From the NCBI GenBank assembly GCA_002433065.1, contig DJHK01000024.1, positions 1 through 16,448 on the forward strand: 16,448 nucleotides of DNA, read 5' to 3'. Below are positions 1 to 7,687 of this stretch, piece after piece; the stretch's first letter is position 1; the number at the start of each line of letters is the position of its first letter. Source of the DNA: Chloroflexi bacterium UBA6622 (GTDB lineage Bacteria > Chloroflexota > UBA11872). Under the pieces are notes generated by a model. That model was not told where the DNA came from, did not search any database, and saw only the letters and a program-made list of their open reading frames with translations. A program made the position numbers and the translations under genes.

Positions 1-251
1 TAGTAGTCGCGGACAAGGTTCCGATAGTCGCGATATCGCGCGGTGCAGCCAAATTGCTCAATCCATGAGTGCTCGTCCGGGGGTACGGCCTGGGACGTGA
101 GCTGGCCACCGATCCATTGGGTGGGTTCCGTCATCACCACGCGCTTGCCCATGCTGGTAGCCGCCATCGCTGCGGCGCATGCACCGGTCCCGCCGCCCAC
201 AATCAGGATCTCGGTGCTCGCATCACCTCGGTCACGCGCTGCTGCCGTCAT
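1..251 (-). CDS. FAD-dependent oxidoreductase, N-terminal part (runs off the window)
   Basis: Only the first 83 codons are present; the gene continues beyond base 1. Seen: an ATG at 251 preceded by GGAG six bases upstream, then a Rossmann dinucleotide-binding strand with ILIVGGGTGA at residues 15-24, followed by TEPTQWIGGQLTSQ (41-54) and a CTARYRDYR-type segment (69-77). The order of glycine-rich loop, WIGGQLTSQ and YRDYR is typical of the FAD_oxidored family (PF12831), flavoproteins often annotated simply as FAD-dependent oxidoreductase. The substrate cannot be told from this fragment. It is transcribed away from the methyltransferase gene and is GC-rich like the oxidase at 11.7 kb, so I read it as chromosomal sequence flanking the defence island and not part of it. 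Family call fairly sure; function unknown. Confidence 0.8.
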   Translation of the reverse strand, partial: MTAAARDRGDASTEILIVGGGTGACAAAMAATSMGKRVVMTEPTQWIGGQLTSQAVPPDEHSWIEQFGCTARYRDYRNLVRDY

Positions 252-501
252 AGGAATCTCCGGGAGTAAGGCCCTCATGTCACATCGACACGATGCCATG
301 GTGGTGTGGGCACCTCGAAATGCCCCTGATCATGCCAGCAGAGACTCGTGCACACCTAGCCCCGCCCGTGACCCTGCTAGTGCCGCTCGTATTTGCGCTC
401 GTTATGCTTATACAAACGTGGGCATCCGAAGATGGCAGGTGCTCGCTCGATACCGCACGAGACCATTGCGCGGGAGGCTCGGATCCCGTCCGGGGAAAGA
501 T

Positions 502-1824
502 ATGGCGACGTCCAGTAAACAAGCGGGTGCAAGCGGACCCTTCTTTGTCGACCTGTTCGCCGGTTGCGGGGGCTGCTCCCTCGGTCTCGAACTCGCCGGG
601 TTCACGCCCGCCTACGTTAACGAGCTCAGTCTTGAACCGCGCTGGACCTATCTCGCTAATCGACTGGAGGCCTTTGATCACCTCGCCGTCTTTAACTCAC
701 GCGACATTCGCACTGAGCTCGGCACGAACGACCAAGTTGATGACCTCGCCGACGGCCTGAAACGACATCTCGGAACCGACGCCAAGGCTGGGCACCTGGA
801 TCTCGTAATTGGTGGACCTCCGTGCCAGGGCTACTCGGGGATCGGCCATCGTCGCTCGTACGCCGTTGATAAAACCGACCTGCCGTCAAATTACCTCTAC
901 CAGGACATGGTCCGCGTCATTGAGGGGCTCGCGCCTAAGATCTTCCTGTTCGAGAACGTGCGCGGCTTACTTGCCGCCCGGTGGACGCCGGGCGGAAAAC
1001 GTATATGGCCTGACGTGTGGGAGGCTTTCCAGGCCATCACCACAACCATACGAGGAAAGCCACAGCGCTATGTCATTCGACACGAGGTTGTATACGCCAA
1101 GGATTACGGGGTCCCACAAAACCGTCCGCGGCTCTTGATGGTCGGCGTCCGTGAGGATATCGCCGCAGCCGTGCCAGATGTCCTCGCCTCACCAGGTAAA
1201 CAGGATGCGATCGCGACCGGCCTGTTGCCAGCAGGACACCCCTCCTCAGCCCCAAGCCTTGAAGATCTCCTCTCAGACCTCGTAGATCCGGCCTACACGC
1301 CAGGCCAAGCTGTCACCACCACCTATCCCGGCGACCCACAGACCGCGATCCAAGAACAGCTCCGCACCGGTCGGGACGGGCATGTGGCCGGTGGCGGCGC
1401 GCCCCTGTCGGACCATGAGTACAGTAACCACCGACCGCGGATTGTCGAAAAATTTCAGTACATGCTGGATCACAATGGGGACATTCCCGCAGATATGCAG
1501 ACCAAGAAGTTCGCCCAGCGCGTCCTCCCCCGCCAATGGTCCGACCGTGGCCCCACAATCACAGCTACCTCCCTCGCTGATGACTATGTCCATTTCGAGC
1601 AACCCCGAAGCCTCACCGTGCGAGAAATGGCGCGGCTCCAGACCTTTCCTGACTGGTACCAGTTCAAGGGAAAACGAACTACTGGCGGCCTCCGACGAGC
1701 CGGGAACCCCCGCCAAGGTCTCCATGAGCGCGAGGTCCCCAAGTACACGCAGGTCGGCAACGCCGTGCCGGTAGCCCTTGCCGAAGCCATCGGTCGACAT
1801 TTCCGCGAACTGCTCGACCGCTAG
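502..1824 (+). CDS. DNA (cytosine-5) methyltransferase of an R-M system
   Basis: Transfers a methyl group from S-adenosylmethionine to C5 of cytosine in a recognition site, marking self DNA. All key C5-MTase motifs are visible in a 440-aa protein: motif I DLFAGCGG (17-24, SAM binding), motif IV GGPPCQG (104-110) with catalytic Cys108, motif VI ENVRG from Glu151, motif VIII QNRPRLLMVG, motif IX RSLTVREMARLQTFPDW and motif X QVGNAV (417-422). The variable stretch between VIII and IX should be the target-recognition domain; the site cannot be predicted. The frame stays open back to base 43, but I choose the ATG at 502: it has GGGGAAAGA just upstream, motif I then sits near the N-terminus as usual, and the upstream frame overlaps the opposite-strand oxidoreductase. 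The glycosylase gene follows 89 bp downstream on the same strand. Appears intact and catalytically competent. Confidence 0.95.
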   Translation: MATSSKQAGASGPFFVDLFAGCGGCSLGLELAGFTPAYVNELSLEPRWTYLANRLEAFDHLAVFNSRDIRTELGTNDQVDDLADGLKRHLGTDAKAGHLDLVIGGPPCQGYSGIGHRRSYAVDKTDLPSNYLYQDMVRVIEGLAPKIFLFENVRGLLAARWTPGGKRIWPDVWEAFQAITTTIRGKPQRYVIRHEVVYAKDYGVPQNRPRLLMVGVREDIAAAVPDVLASPGKQDAIATGLLPAGHPSSAPSLEDLLSDLVDPAYTPGQAVTTTYPGDPQTAIQEQLRTGRDGHVAGGGAPLSDHEYSNHRPRIVEKFQYMLDHNGDIPADMQTKKFAQRVLPRQWSDRGPTITATSLADDYVHFEQPRSLTVREMARLQTFPDWYQFKGKRTTGGLRRAGNPRQGLHEREVPKYTQVGNAVPVALAEAIGRHFRELLDR

Positions 1825-1913
1825 GCCATGTGCAGCACTAGCGAGGCACGTCCTAGTCGTGCCGATGAGCAATTCGCTGGGTCCGCTCCTCGCCAACAAC
1901 GCTAACCAATCGC

Positions 1914-2579
1914 ATGTGGGCCGGTCCGAATCGCAACGAAGCCCGACGGGCCACGTCGGTGGCCCAACGGCTGGTCACGTGGTACGAAACCCACGGCCGT
2001 GACTTCCCGTGGCGGGCGCCCACCAGCGCTCCCTATCAACAGATCGTCACGGAGGTCTTGCTCCAGCAGACCCGTGCAGAGACCGTCGCCCAGGTATACC
2101 ACGACTTCTTTGCCACGTACCCCTCATGGGCGCAGCTCGCGGAATCTCCACGCGCGGTGCTCGAGCAATCCCTACGACCCCTAGGCATCTGGCGCCGTCG
2201 TGCACAGGCGCTCCAATCACTGGGTGACGCCATGGTCCAACGTGATGGCATATTTCCATCATGTCGCGCTGACTGTGAACAACTCCCAGGAGTGGGCCAG
2301 TATGTCGCGAGCGCTGCACTTCTGTTCCAACACGGACGGCCCGAACCTTTACTTGACGGCAACATGGCCCGGGTCATTGAGCGCTATTTCCATCCACGGA
2401 CGCTCGCAGACATTCGGTATGACCCGTGGTTGCAATGGATCGCGCGCCGCGTCATCAGCAATGGCAGCTACCAAGCAACTAATTGGGCCATGCTCGATCT
2501 CGCGGCAACCATTTGTACTCACAAGATCCCTCGGTGCGAAATTTGTCCGCTCCGCAAGGGCTGTGCCTATCACGCATGA
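1914..2579 (+). CDS. HhH-GPD base-excision DNA glycosylase (MutY/MIG-like), short form
   Basis: A 221-aa base-excision glycosylase with an iron-sulfur cluster. Visible: TEVLLQQT (46-53) with Glu47 at the MutY catalytic Glu position, helix-hairpin-helix LPGVGQY (124-130), catalytic Asp148 in LLDGNMARV, and a C-terminal cluster motif C-x6-C-x2-C-x5-C (Cys201, 208, 211, 217). Tyr130 occupies the position of the endonuclease III catalytic Lys, as in MutY and in the archaeal thymine glycosylase MIG.Mth. The protein ends right after the cluster, so the MutY C-terminal domain that recognises 8-oxoG is missing. It lies next to a C5-methyltransferase, and MIG.Mth is known from the same setting. I therefore infer that it removes T from T:G mismatches left by 5mC deamination, a Vsr-like role. 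A/G-specific activity is the alternative. No clear Shine-Dalgarno precedes the ATG, so the start is less certain than the family. Confidence 0.88.
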   Translation: MWAGPNRNEARRATSVAQRLVTWYETHGRDFPWRAPTSAPYQQIVTEVLLQQTRAETVAQVYHDFFATYPSWAQLAESPRAVLEQSLRPLGIWRRRAQALQSLGDAMVQRDGIFPSCRADCEQLPGVGQYVASAALLFQHGRPEPLLDGNMARVIERYFHPRTLADIRYDPWLQWIARRVISNGSYQATNWAMLDLAATICTHKIPRCEICPLRKGCAYHA

Positions 2580-2615
2580 ACGGGTACGCCACCGTCATGC
2601 GGCAACACGATACCC

Positions 2616-3557
2616 CTAGGGAGACAACCACTCCGGACAGCCCTCAAGAAACCATGTGAATAGGCGAGGATTCCGGGCCAGCACCCCATCTATATGATTG
2701 ACAACTCCGCCGGAAAACACATCGCCAAAAAGCTTGCTCGGCAATTCACTGACACTTGCGGCAACACCGGGTTCCGTCGGGTACCCCCAATAGTTTCCCC
2801 CGGTTAAGTGTTGCAGCCGCAGCACGGCCATGGAACGAGGCGTGTGCTGCGGCACAGGATCACCTTGTGTGTTTTTCTTGAACCGTGTCGTAGGAACCGT
2901 CACAAAGGCATAGCCAAAGCTCTGCATTGAGGTCGGTCCTACCCCCTTAACCCCAACGCTGATATGTGGGAGGTCGAAACCACCGCGTCCCACGTTATAG
3001 ATCAAGTCCCACAACATCGGGATTTGCGCATTGTCATTCCAATTTGTCTTGCACTGCACCACCATAAGCTTGAGCTCGATGAGCTTGTCCTTGATGTGGT
3101 GATCCAACTGCTCCACGTCGAAGCGCGACAGGTTGAATTCAGGCAATCGCTCATACTGCGGCACATTGAACATAACCAAGTCGGACTCGGTTTGCGTCGG
3201 GACTTGTCCGATAGTCACTGTTAACGCGTTGCGGATGGTCTCAGGAACAAACTCGTGTGTTTTCTTTATCACCATCACGGGCGTATCCCAAAAGAGTAGG
3301 TTGAGGTACCACGCGATAAGACCTTCCCAGGCGGCGCCAGCACCAGCCAACATGCTTTGCGACCGACCAGATCCTCCACCGCCGAACACCTGGTGCATCT
3401 GGGATCCCAAGCTAAAAATCTCGTCACCGCTTAGCTCGTCGTTACCCCCAATGTTGGCCGCAATCCCCTCCCTGTACACCTCCCAGCGCTTTTTGAGTGT
3501 GGGAATGCTGGTCAACGTACGCAGGTACTGGGTCTTATAGTGAGTGATCGCGTCCAT
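2616..3557 (-). CDS. Predicted PD-(D/E)xK restriction endonuclease
   Basis: A 313-aa protein, last gene of the three-gene minus-strand operon; it starts 11 bp after the helicase stop with AGGGGAG four bases before the ATG. I do not recognise a named family. The middle of the protein looks like a restriction-endonuclease-fold core: a helix with Glu78 (AAWEGLIAWYLN), an acidic strand TESDLVMFNVP with Asp126, then a hydrophobic strand ending in VVQCKTNW, giving a D...QxK triad (Gln168, Lys170). QxK replaces (D/E)xK in Mrr-type nucleases. A helix containing WNDNAQIPMLWD follows directly. An upstream glycine-rich stretch (59-64) is unusual. Given its operon and the facing methyltransferase, it is probably the site-specific nuclease subunit of the system. 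Fold assignment is inference from motif spacing. Confidence 0.68.
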   Translation of the reverse strand: MDAITHYKTQYLRTLTSIPTLKKRWEVYREGIAANIGGNDELSGDEIFSLGSQMHQVFGGGGSGRSQSMLAGAGAAWEGLIAWYLNLLFWDTPVMVIKKTHEFVPETIRNALTVTIGQVPTQTESDLVMFNVPQYERLPEFNLSRFDVEQLDHHIKDKLIELKLMVVQCKTNWNDNAQIPMLWDLIYNVGRGGFDLPHISVGVKGVGPTSMQSFGYAFVTVPTTRFKKNTQGDPVPQHTPRSMAVLRLQHLTGGNYWGYPTEPGVAASVSELPSKLFGDVFSGGVVNHIDGVLARNPRLFTWFLEGCPEWLSP

Positions 3558-3568
3558 GTACTCCCCTG

Positions 3569-5239
3569 CTACTCTGGGCGGATCGGGAAACGCAACCCGG
3601 TCCCATCATCACCATCGACCGGGTCTATGCTGGCTATATCAGCCAGGTATGACTGGGCAAACGACTCCGCACCCTCGTCCTCAAACGTCACAATGCGCCC
3701 ATCACGATATCGGATGGTTTCTGGATCTTCTGCCCCAGTCCGTGCCTGCGAGTTTAGCCTTTCAGCGTCAAGCAGACGATCGAGATCAGCCACATAATCA
3801 AGGACGGTAACCGACTGTTTCTCAGGGGTAACACGCAATCCTCGACCCAGCTGCTGCACAAAGATTCGCCGACTATGAGTGACTCGAAGAAACAGGATGA
3901 CGTTTGCGTCCGGAATATCGATGCCTTCATTAAGCATCTCGACGGCTAATATTGTCGCCGCGTCACCTGACCGAAACCGTACTAGCACATGGTCCCGCTC
4001 TTCTTTCGGGAGTTTGCCGTGAATCACGACGGACGGAAGTCCGTACGCAGCAAACAAGCGATGCATGGCCTCCGCATGTTTAATAGACCGACAGAACCCA
4101 ATCGTCCGAGGTGATTCAATAGCTTCGAGATCAGCTATCACCGACCTCACAATGGCTTCATCACGATCAGGAAGAAACAATTTCTTGTTGAGCTGCTTCT
4201 TGGAATACCCTGCCTTCGATAACTGGGCAATTTCTTCCCAGTCGACATCATCAGACTTCATACGGTACTCAACGTCTGCTAGGTACCCTTGCTGCATGCC
4301 TTCCACAAGGTCCATAACGTAGGTTGGCTTACCAAACGGTTCATCCAGCGGCAGCTTGTCACCACGCCATGGCGTGGCGGTCATTCCCACCAAGAAATTG
4401 GGGAGCAAGTTCTCCACTAGCGAACGGTATTGCGGCGCTGGGGCCCGGTGGGCCTCATCCACGATCACCAGGGAGAATCTGCCTGCAAGATTTTCTCGTT
4501 TAATAGCCCCAATCAGGGTCTGCCACATGCCGACCGTCACCCCGCCAACATACGCTGGTTTTTCGCTATCACCCCATATATGCGTTGGCACGTGCTTGGG
4601 CAGACATGGCCACAACGATCGTTCCAGCTGATACATCAGCGGTGTGGTATGAGCAAGGACCAGCACTTCCCCCGTGGGATTTCGAGCTAGCTCATTCGCA
4701 ACCAGTTCACCAGCAACCAGAGATTTCCCAAGCCCAGTCGCCATCAGCACTAATGCGCGATCGGCACCGGACCCTCGCTTTGCCTCGACGCAGTCAACAG
4801 CCTCTTCTTGGTAGGGGCGGAGCTGGTGGCGTGCCGCGGACACGACCTCCAGTTTTTCATCAAAGTTCCGCAGCATACGGTTGTAACCCCACAACGCGAT
4901 CCTGATCCCATGCTGCTTGAGCTCATCTCTCCTTTGTTGTGCCGTTTTAGTGAACGACTGGTTCGTGACCACGACTCCAATATCAGCCTTGTACGCAGCA
5001 AGAGCCCTCACAACTTCATCGATCGCCCCAGGGCCAATTTGACCGCTCTTTAGATGTTTCGCCTGAAAGACATAGAGCTTCCCCTTTCTGGAGGCCACCA
5101 CATCCGCGCCCCGGTCGCCGCTGCCCCCAACATGGCGGACATCGTCAAATCCGTAGTGTTCTGCGAAACGCGCAACCGCTCGTTCTAACGCTGGCCAGGG
5201 TCCATATACCAGCCGGTCCATATCAATGAACCCGGACAT
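3569..5239 (-). CDS. Mrr-like nuclease fused to SF2 helicase (type III res-like)
   Basis: A 556-aa two-domain protein. Residues about 10-125 form an Mrr/RecB-type restriction-endonuclease fold: VGGSGDRGADVVAS with Asp46, then LYVFQAKH with Gln59 and Lys61. Residues about 138-485 form a superfamily 2 helicase/translocase: RPYQEEAV (Q-motif-like region, 141-148), Walker A MATGLGKS (166-173), DEAH (261-264), motif III MTATPWR (286-292), motif V MLNEGIDIPD (435-444) and motif VI QQLGRGLR (462-469). It should use ATP to move along or unwind DNA while its nuclease domain cuts. The ATG lies directly after the GHKL stop codon (TAGATG), with GGAAG upstream, so translation is probably coupled. All motor motifs and the nuclease lysine are present. 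The 70-residue C-terminal tail after motif VI is acidic and has no recognised domain. Confidence 0.9.
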   Translation of the reverse strand: MSGFIDMDRLVYGPWPALERAVARFAEHYGFDDVRHVGGSGDRGADVVASRKGKLYVFQAKHLKSGQIGPGAIDEVVRALAAYKADIGVVVTNQSFTKTAQQRRDELKQHGIRIALWGYNRMLRNFDEKLEVVSAARHQLRPYQEEAVDCVEAKRGSGADRALVLMATGLGKSLVAGELVANELARNPTGEVLVLAHTTPLMYQLERSLWPCLPKHVPTHIWGDSEKPAYVGGVTVGMWQTLIGAIKRENLAGRFSLVIVDEAHRAPAPQYRSLVENLLPNFLVGMTATPWRGDKLPLDEPFGKPTYVMDLVEGMQQGYLADVEYRMKSDDVDWEEIAQLSKAGYSKKQLNKKLFLPDRDEAIVRSVIADLEAIESPRTIGFCRSIKHAEAMHRLFAAYGLPSVVIHGKLPKEERDHVLVRFRSGDAATILAVEMLNEGIDIPDANVILFLRVTHSRRIFVQQLGRGLRVTPEKQSVTVLDYVADLDRLLDAERLNSQARTGAEDPETIRYRDGRIVTFEDEGAESFAQSYLADIASIDPVDGDDGTGLRFPIRPE

Positions 5240-7552
5240 CTACGGCTTCCAGGTTTCCAGGAGACGAACCGATGCCACCGCGCGGCTGAACTCGTGTCGC
5301 CACCCTGGATTCTTCTGCAGCGCACCCCCACCTGCCTCTTCTGTAAGCCATATCACATGATTAATCGTGGCTTGGAGCCTAGGTATCGACTGTTCCCGTA
5401 CAGAGACGTCCGCATTGGCATAGGGGTTAACCACAAACACACCATCGAATATCAACTCTGGCCACTTCTCCACAGCCGATACGAGAAACTCGTAATCCAC
5501 ATACTCGATGAACAACCCATCCCGGATGGTTTCAAGCGCTTCTTGTTCTCCGCCCTGATTCTTGGCAAGAACGCCCTTCCGGACCATCGCCACAACCCGA
5601 TCATGGATACCATCAACGTCTATTGGTGTGACCTGTTCTAGGTGCTCGGCCAGGTGCGTTCGGAGATCGTCAAGAAAAGACTCCGCCTCCGCAACCGTTT
5701 GCTCGACCGTCGTGAGCGTCTCTGGAAAATACTTTTCACGTATGTACCGCTCAAGGAGCGCCATCGGAAACGCTTCAGGATTCTGTCCACTGCGAAGGAG
5801 GAATTGGTGAGCCATATCCCGCACCATTCCATCCACCGGCGTGTCCAGGCTCTCGTCAAAATACGAATGCTCCGGGTTATAGATGTATTCAAGCCCCGCG
5901 CCCCTAATTCGCATGCTAAATGGACGGTTCTCCAGGGCATCATCAAGGCCAGGGTGAGCGATATATGCCGTTACTGTTAGCTCAGCACATGAGGGGATTT
6001 GCTCAATCACATACTCCCCGCTTAGTTCTTCATCTTCCCTACGCAACATAGGTTGCTCTGGTTCGGGCGGCTCATCCGGATCCTCATCATCTTCAAACTC
6101 GTCCTCATCAAGAACATCTTCCTCGTCGTCGTGCGTATCCAGTCCTCGCTTGGCCCGTTCAGCAAGCTCGACCATCTCGAACCATTTCTCATCCGTCTGA
6201 TAGTCGGGATCCCCGGCGTGAAATTTTTCCACCATGGCATCCATAAACGTGGCGTTTTCCCCTTGAAACTCCCCCGACTTTGTTTTTTTCTTCCCGGGCA
6301 CCAACCATCGTCGGCCCATATCACCACGTCGATATCCATAAAAAAGCTTGGCTACGGGGCTTGTGTTTGGCGGATAGCCCGCCTTTTTCGCGATATCTGG
6401 TTGCAGCGGCGAGACGCCTCGTACGACCTCGTACACGGCACGCCAGTTACGATCGGTCTTGTCAAACGCGTCTTTCTGATGGGACACCCGCACAAAATCA
6501 ATTTCAAGTTCCCCGATAATGCGTCCACCCCAATGCTTCGCCTCAAGCGGGTAATCCAATCGTGTGTCACCGTCATCGAACTCAAATGTGAAGAAGTCCT
6601 TGGTGTACCGCTCGATCACCCGGCCATTCCTAATTAAATCGATCCCAAAATCATCCTTGTCAAAGTATCGCTGGATGCCAACCCAACCCTTGATCACACG
6701 ATCCCGTTCAACAACCGCCGTCGACGTATCACACGCTGGACATGTAGCGTCTTGCTCCTCCAGCCACACCCAGCAAAGCTCGCAGAAGTTGGCGGGTGGC
6801 AGGGATTCGTCGATAGGGATCTGTGCATAAATCCGCCCATGCTCTGCATGCTCGACGAACCTATCTTGGCTCCACACGCAGTGTCGCCACGGAACAATTG
6901 GGACGCGGTTGTATTCGATCGTGATGCCTAGCTTATCGAGCACCTGACCGTACAGTTGGCTAAGTCGTTCCTTGGTTCGTTTTTGGCCTGATCCACGCAC
7001 AAGTGAAGACAGTCGCTCTTTTTCAATCTTAGTGATCACAACTTGCGTGCCGTGTTCGTGACCCTCGATTTCGGAATCTGTCTTGTCTCGCTTGAGAGGC
7101 GGAGTCAAGAACGTGTCTTCCTTTTCCATTCGGTCAAAATCAATCTCAAGACCTGTCCACTCATCATCGTCAGCCGTCGTTGTCCAAATCGTGGTTCGTC
7201 GCCCAAGCCGCGCGGTCGAAATGTTGAACCCCATCCCAAAAAGTCCGAGCTTGTCCGTGGACTTGTTGCCAGAGAAACCTGCCCTAGCTGAATTCTCGAG
7301 CTCTGCAGCTGTCATTCCGGGCGCGTTGTCTCGTATTACGAGCGCAGCGTCTTCATCATTCAGCCCACCGGCTGCCGGAAGTTCGATGGAGATCGTTGGC
7401 GATGGCGGCAATCGGCGACCGGCTGACGTAAACCCGTCGATCGAATTGTCGATGAGTTCCGCTAGGCATTGCCACGGCGCAAATTCGATTTGACCGAGCA
7501 TGCGCAGCACACGAGGTGATGGGGTCAGATCGTAAGGTTTGGGTGTGCTCAT
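5240..7552 (-). CDS. MORC-like GHKL ATPase of an R-M system
   Basis: First gene of the minus-strand operon, 770 aa. The N-terminus is a GHKL ATPase: N-box AELIDNSIDG (31-40), G1 box DNAPGM (75-80) and G2 box GLFGMGF (103-109). The following part contains DLIRNGRVIE (305-314) and looks like the S5-type domain of prokaryotic MORC/MutL-like ATPases. A likely zinc ribbon interrupts it: Cys257/Cys260 and Cys271/Cys274. Residues about 472-499 are a strongly acidic linker; the remaining C-terminal part (about 510-770) is not recognised. Such ATPases are thought to clamp or loop DNA as ATP-driven dimers and recruit nucleases. I choose the ATG at 7552 over the in-frame ATG at 7573, because AAGGAT lies seven bases before 7552. 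The stop codon abuts the helicase start. ATPase assignment is firm; its mechanism here is inferred from MORC homologues. Confidence 0.9.
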   Translation of the reverse strand: MSTPKPYDLTPSPRVLRMLGQIEFAPWQCLAELIDNSIDGFTSAGRRLPPSPTISIELPAAGGLNDEDAALVIRDNAPGMTAAELENSARAGFSGNKSTDKLGLFGMGFNISTARLGRRTTIWTTTADDDEWTGLEIDFDRMEKEDTFLTPPLKRDKTDSEIEGHEHGTQVVITKIEKERLSSLVRGSGQKRTKERLSQLYGQVLDKLGITIEYNRVPIVPWRHCVWSQDRFVEHAEHGRIYAQIPIDESLPPANFCELCWVWLEEQDATCPACDTSTAVVERDRVIKGWVGIQRYFDKDDFGIDLIRNGRVIERYTKDFFTFEFDDGDTRLDYPLEAKHWGGRIIGELEIDFVRVSHQKDAFDKTDRNWRAVYEVVRGVSPLQPDIAKKAGYPPNTSPVAKLFYGYRRGDMGRRWLVPGKKKTKSGEFQGENATFMDAMVEKFHAGDPDYQTDEKWFEMVELAERAKRGLDTHDDEEDVLDEDEFEDDEDPDEPPEPEQPMLRREDEELSGEYVIEQIPSCAELTVTAYIAHPGLDDALENRPFSMRIRGAGLEYIYNPEHSYFDESLDTPVDGMVRDMAHQFLLRSGQNPEAFPMALLERYIREKYFPETLTTVEQTVAEAESFLDDLRTHLAEHLEQVTPIDVDGIHDRVVAMVRKGVLAKNQGGEQEALETIRDGLFIEYVDYEFLVSAVEKWPELIFDGVFVVNPYANADVSVREQSIPRLQATINHVIWLTEEAGGGALQKNPGWRHEFSRAVASVRLLETWKP

Positions 7553-7596
7553 TGAAATATCCTTAAAAAGCATGGCGCCGGCTCACCAAGCGCCCC

Positions 7597-7625
7597 ATCC
7601 CCAACCATCTAAGATGGTTAGGGAT
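7597..7625. promoter_or_regulatory. 29-bp near-perfect palindrome, probable operator
   Basis: Arms ATCCCCAACCATCT and AGATGGTTAGGGAT surround a single central A at 7611; 13 of 14 pairs match, the exception being 7602/7620. It sits between the divergent ATPase operon and the sigma-region-4-like gene. That position, and the lack of a following T-run, fit a homodimer operator better than a terminator. The natural candidate ligand is the protein encoded at 7688. The binding partner is inference. Confidence 0.6.
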
Positions 7626-7652
7626 TCAACTATAGAGGCTCTGTCCTGTCAA
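7624..7652 (-). promoter_or_regulatory. Putative promoter of the ATPase-helicase-nuclease operon
   Basis: On the minus strand a consensus TTGACA (7652-7647) is followed after 17 bp by TTGAAT (7629-7624), which shares four of six bases with TATAAT. A better -10 hexamer, TATAGT (7634-7629), is only 12 bp away. With the first pairing, transcription would begin inside the 29-bp palindrome, so a bound regulator could block it. The plus strand shows TATAGA at 7631-7636, a possible -10 for the divergent gene, with no good -35. Confidence 0.4.
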
Positions 7653-7687
7653 CGAGTACCAACCCATCCCCCAGTGTCGAACGCCTG

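Noticed and set aside
43..501. Long N-terminal extension of the cytosine methyltransferase frame
   Set aside because: The open frame overlaps the opposite-strand oxidoreductase, has no methyltransferase-like sequence, and the ATG at 502 has a good ribosome-binding site right before motif I.
1273..1899. Minus-strand 208-codon open frame
   Set aside because: It lies wholly antisense to the methyltransferase across motifs IX and X and shows no domain; a GC-rich shadow frame.
7553..7573. Seven extra N-terminal codons on the GHKL ATPase
   Set aside because: AAGGAT is placed correctly for the ATG at 7552 and would be inside the coding sequence if translation began at 7573.
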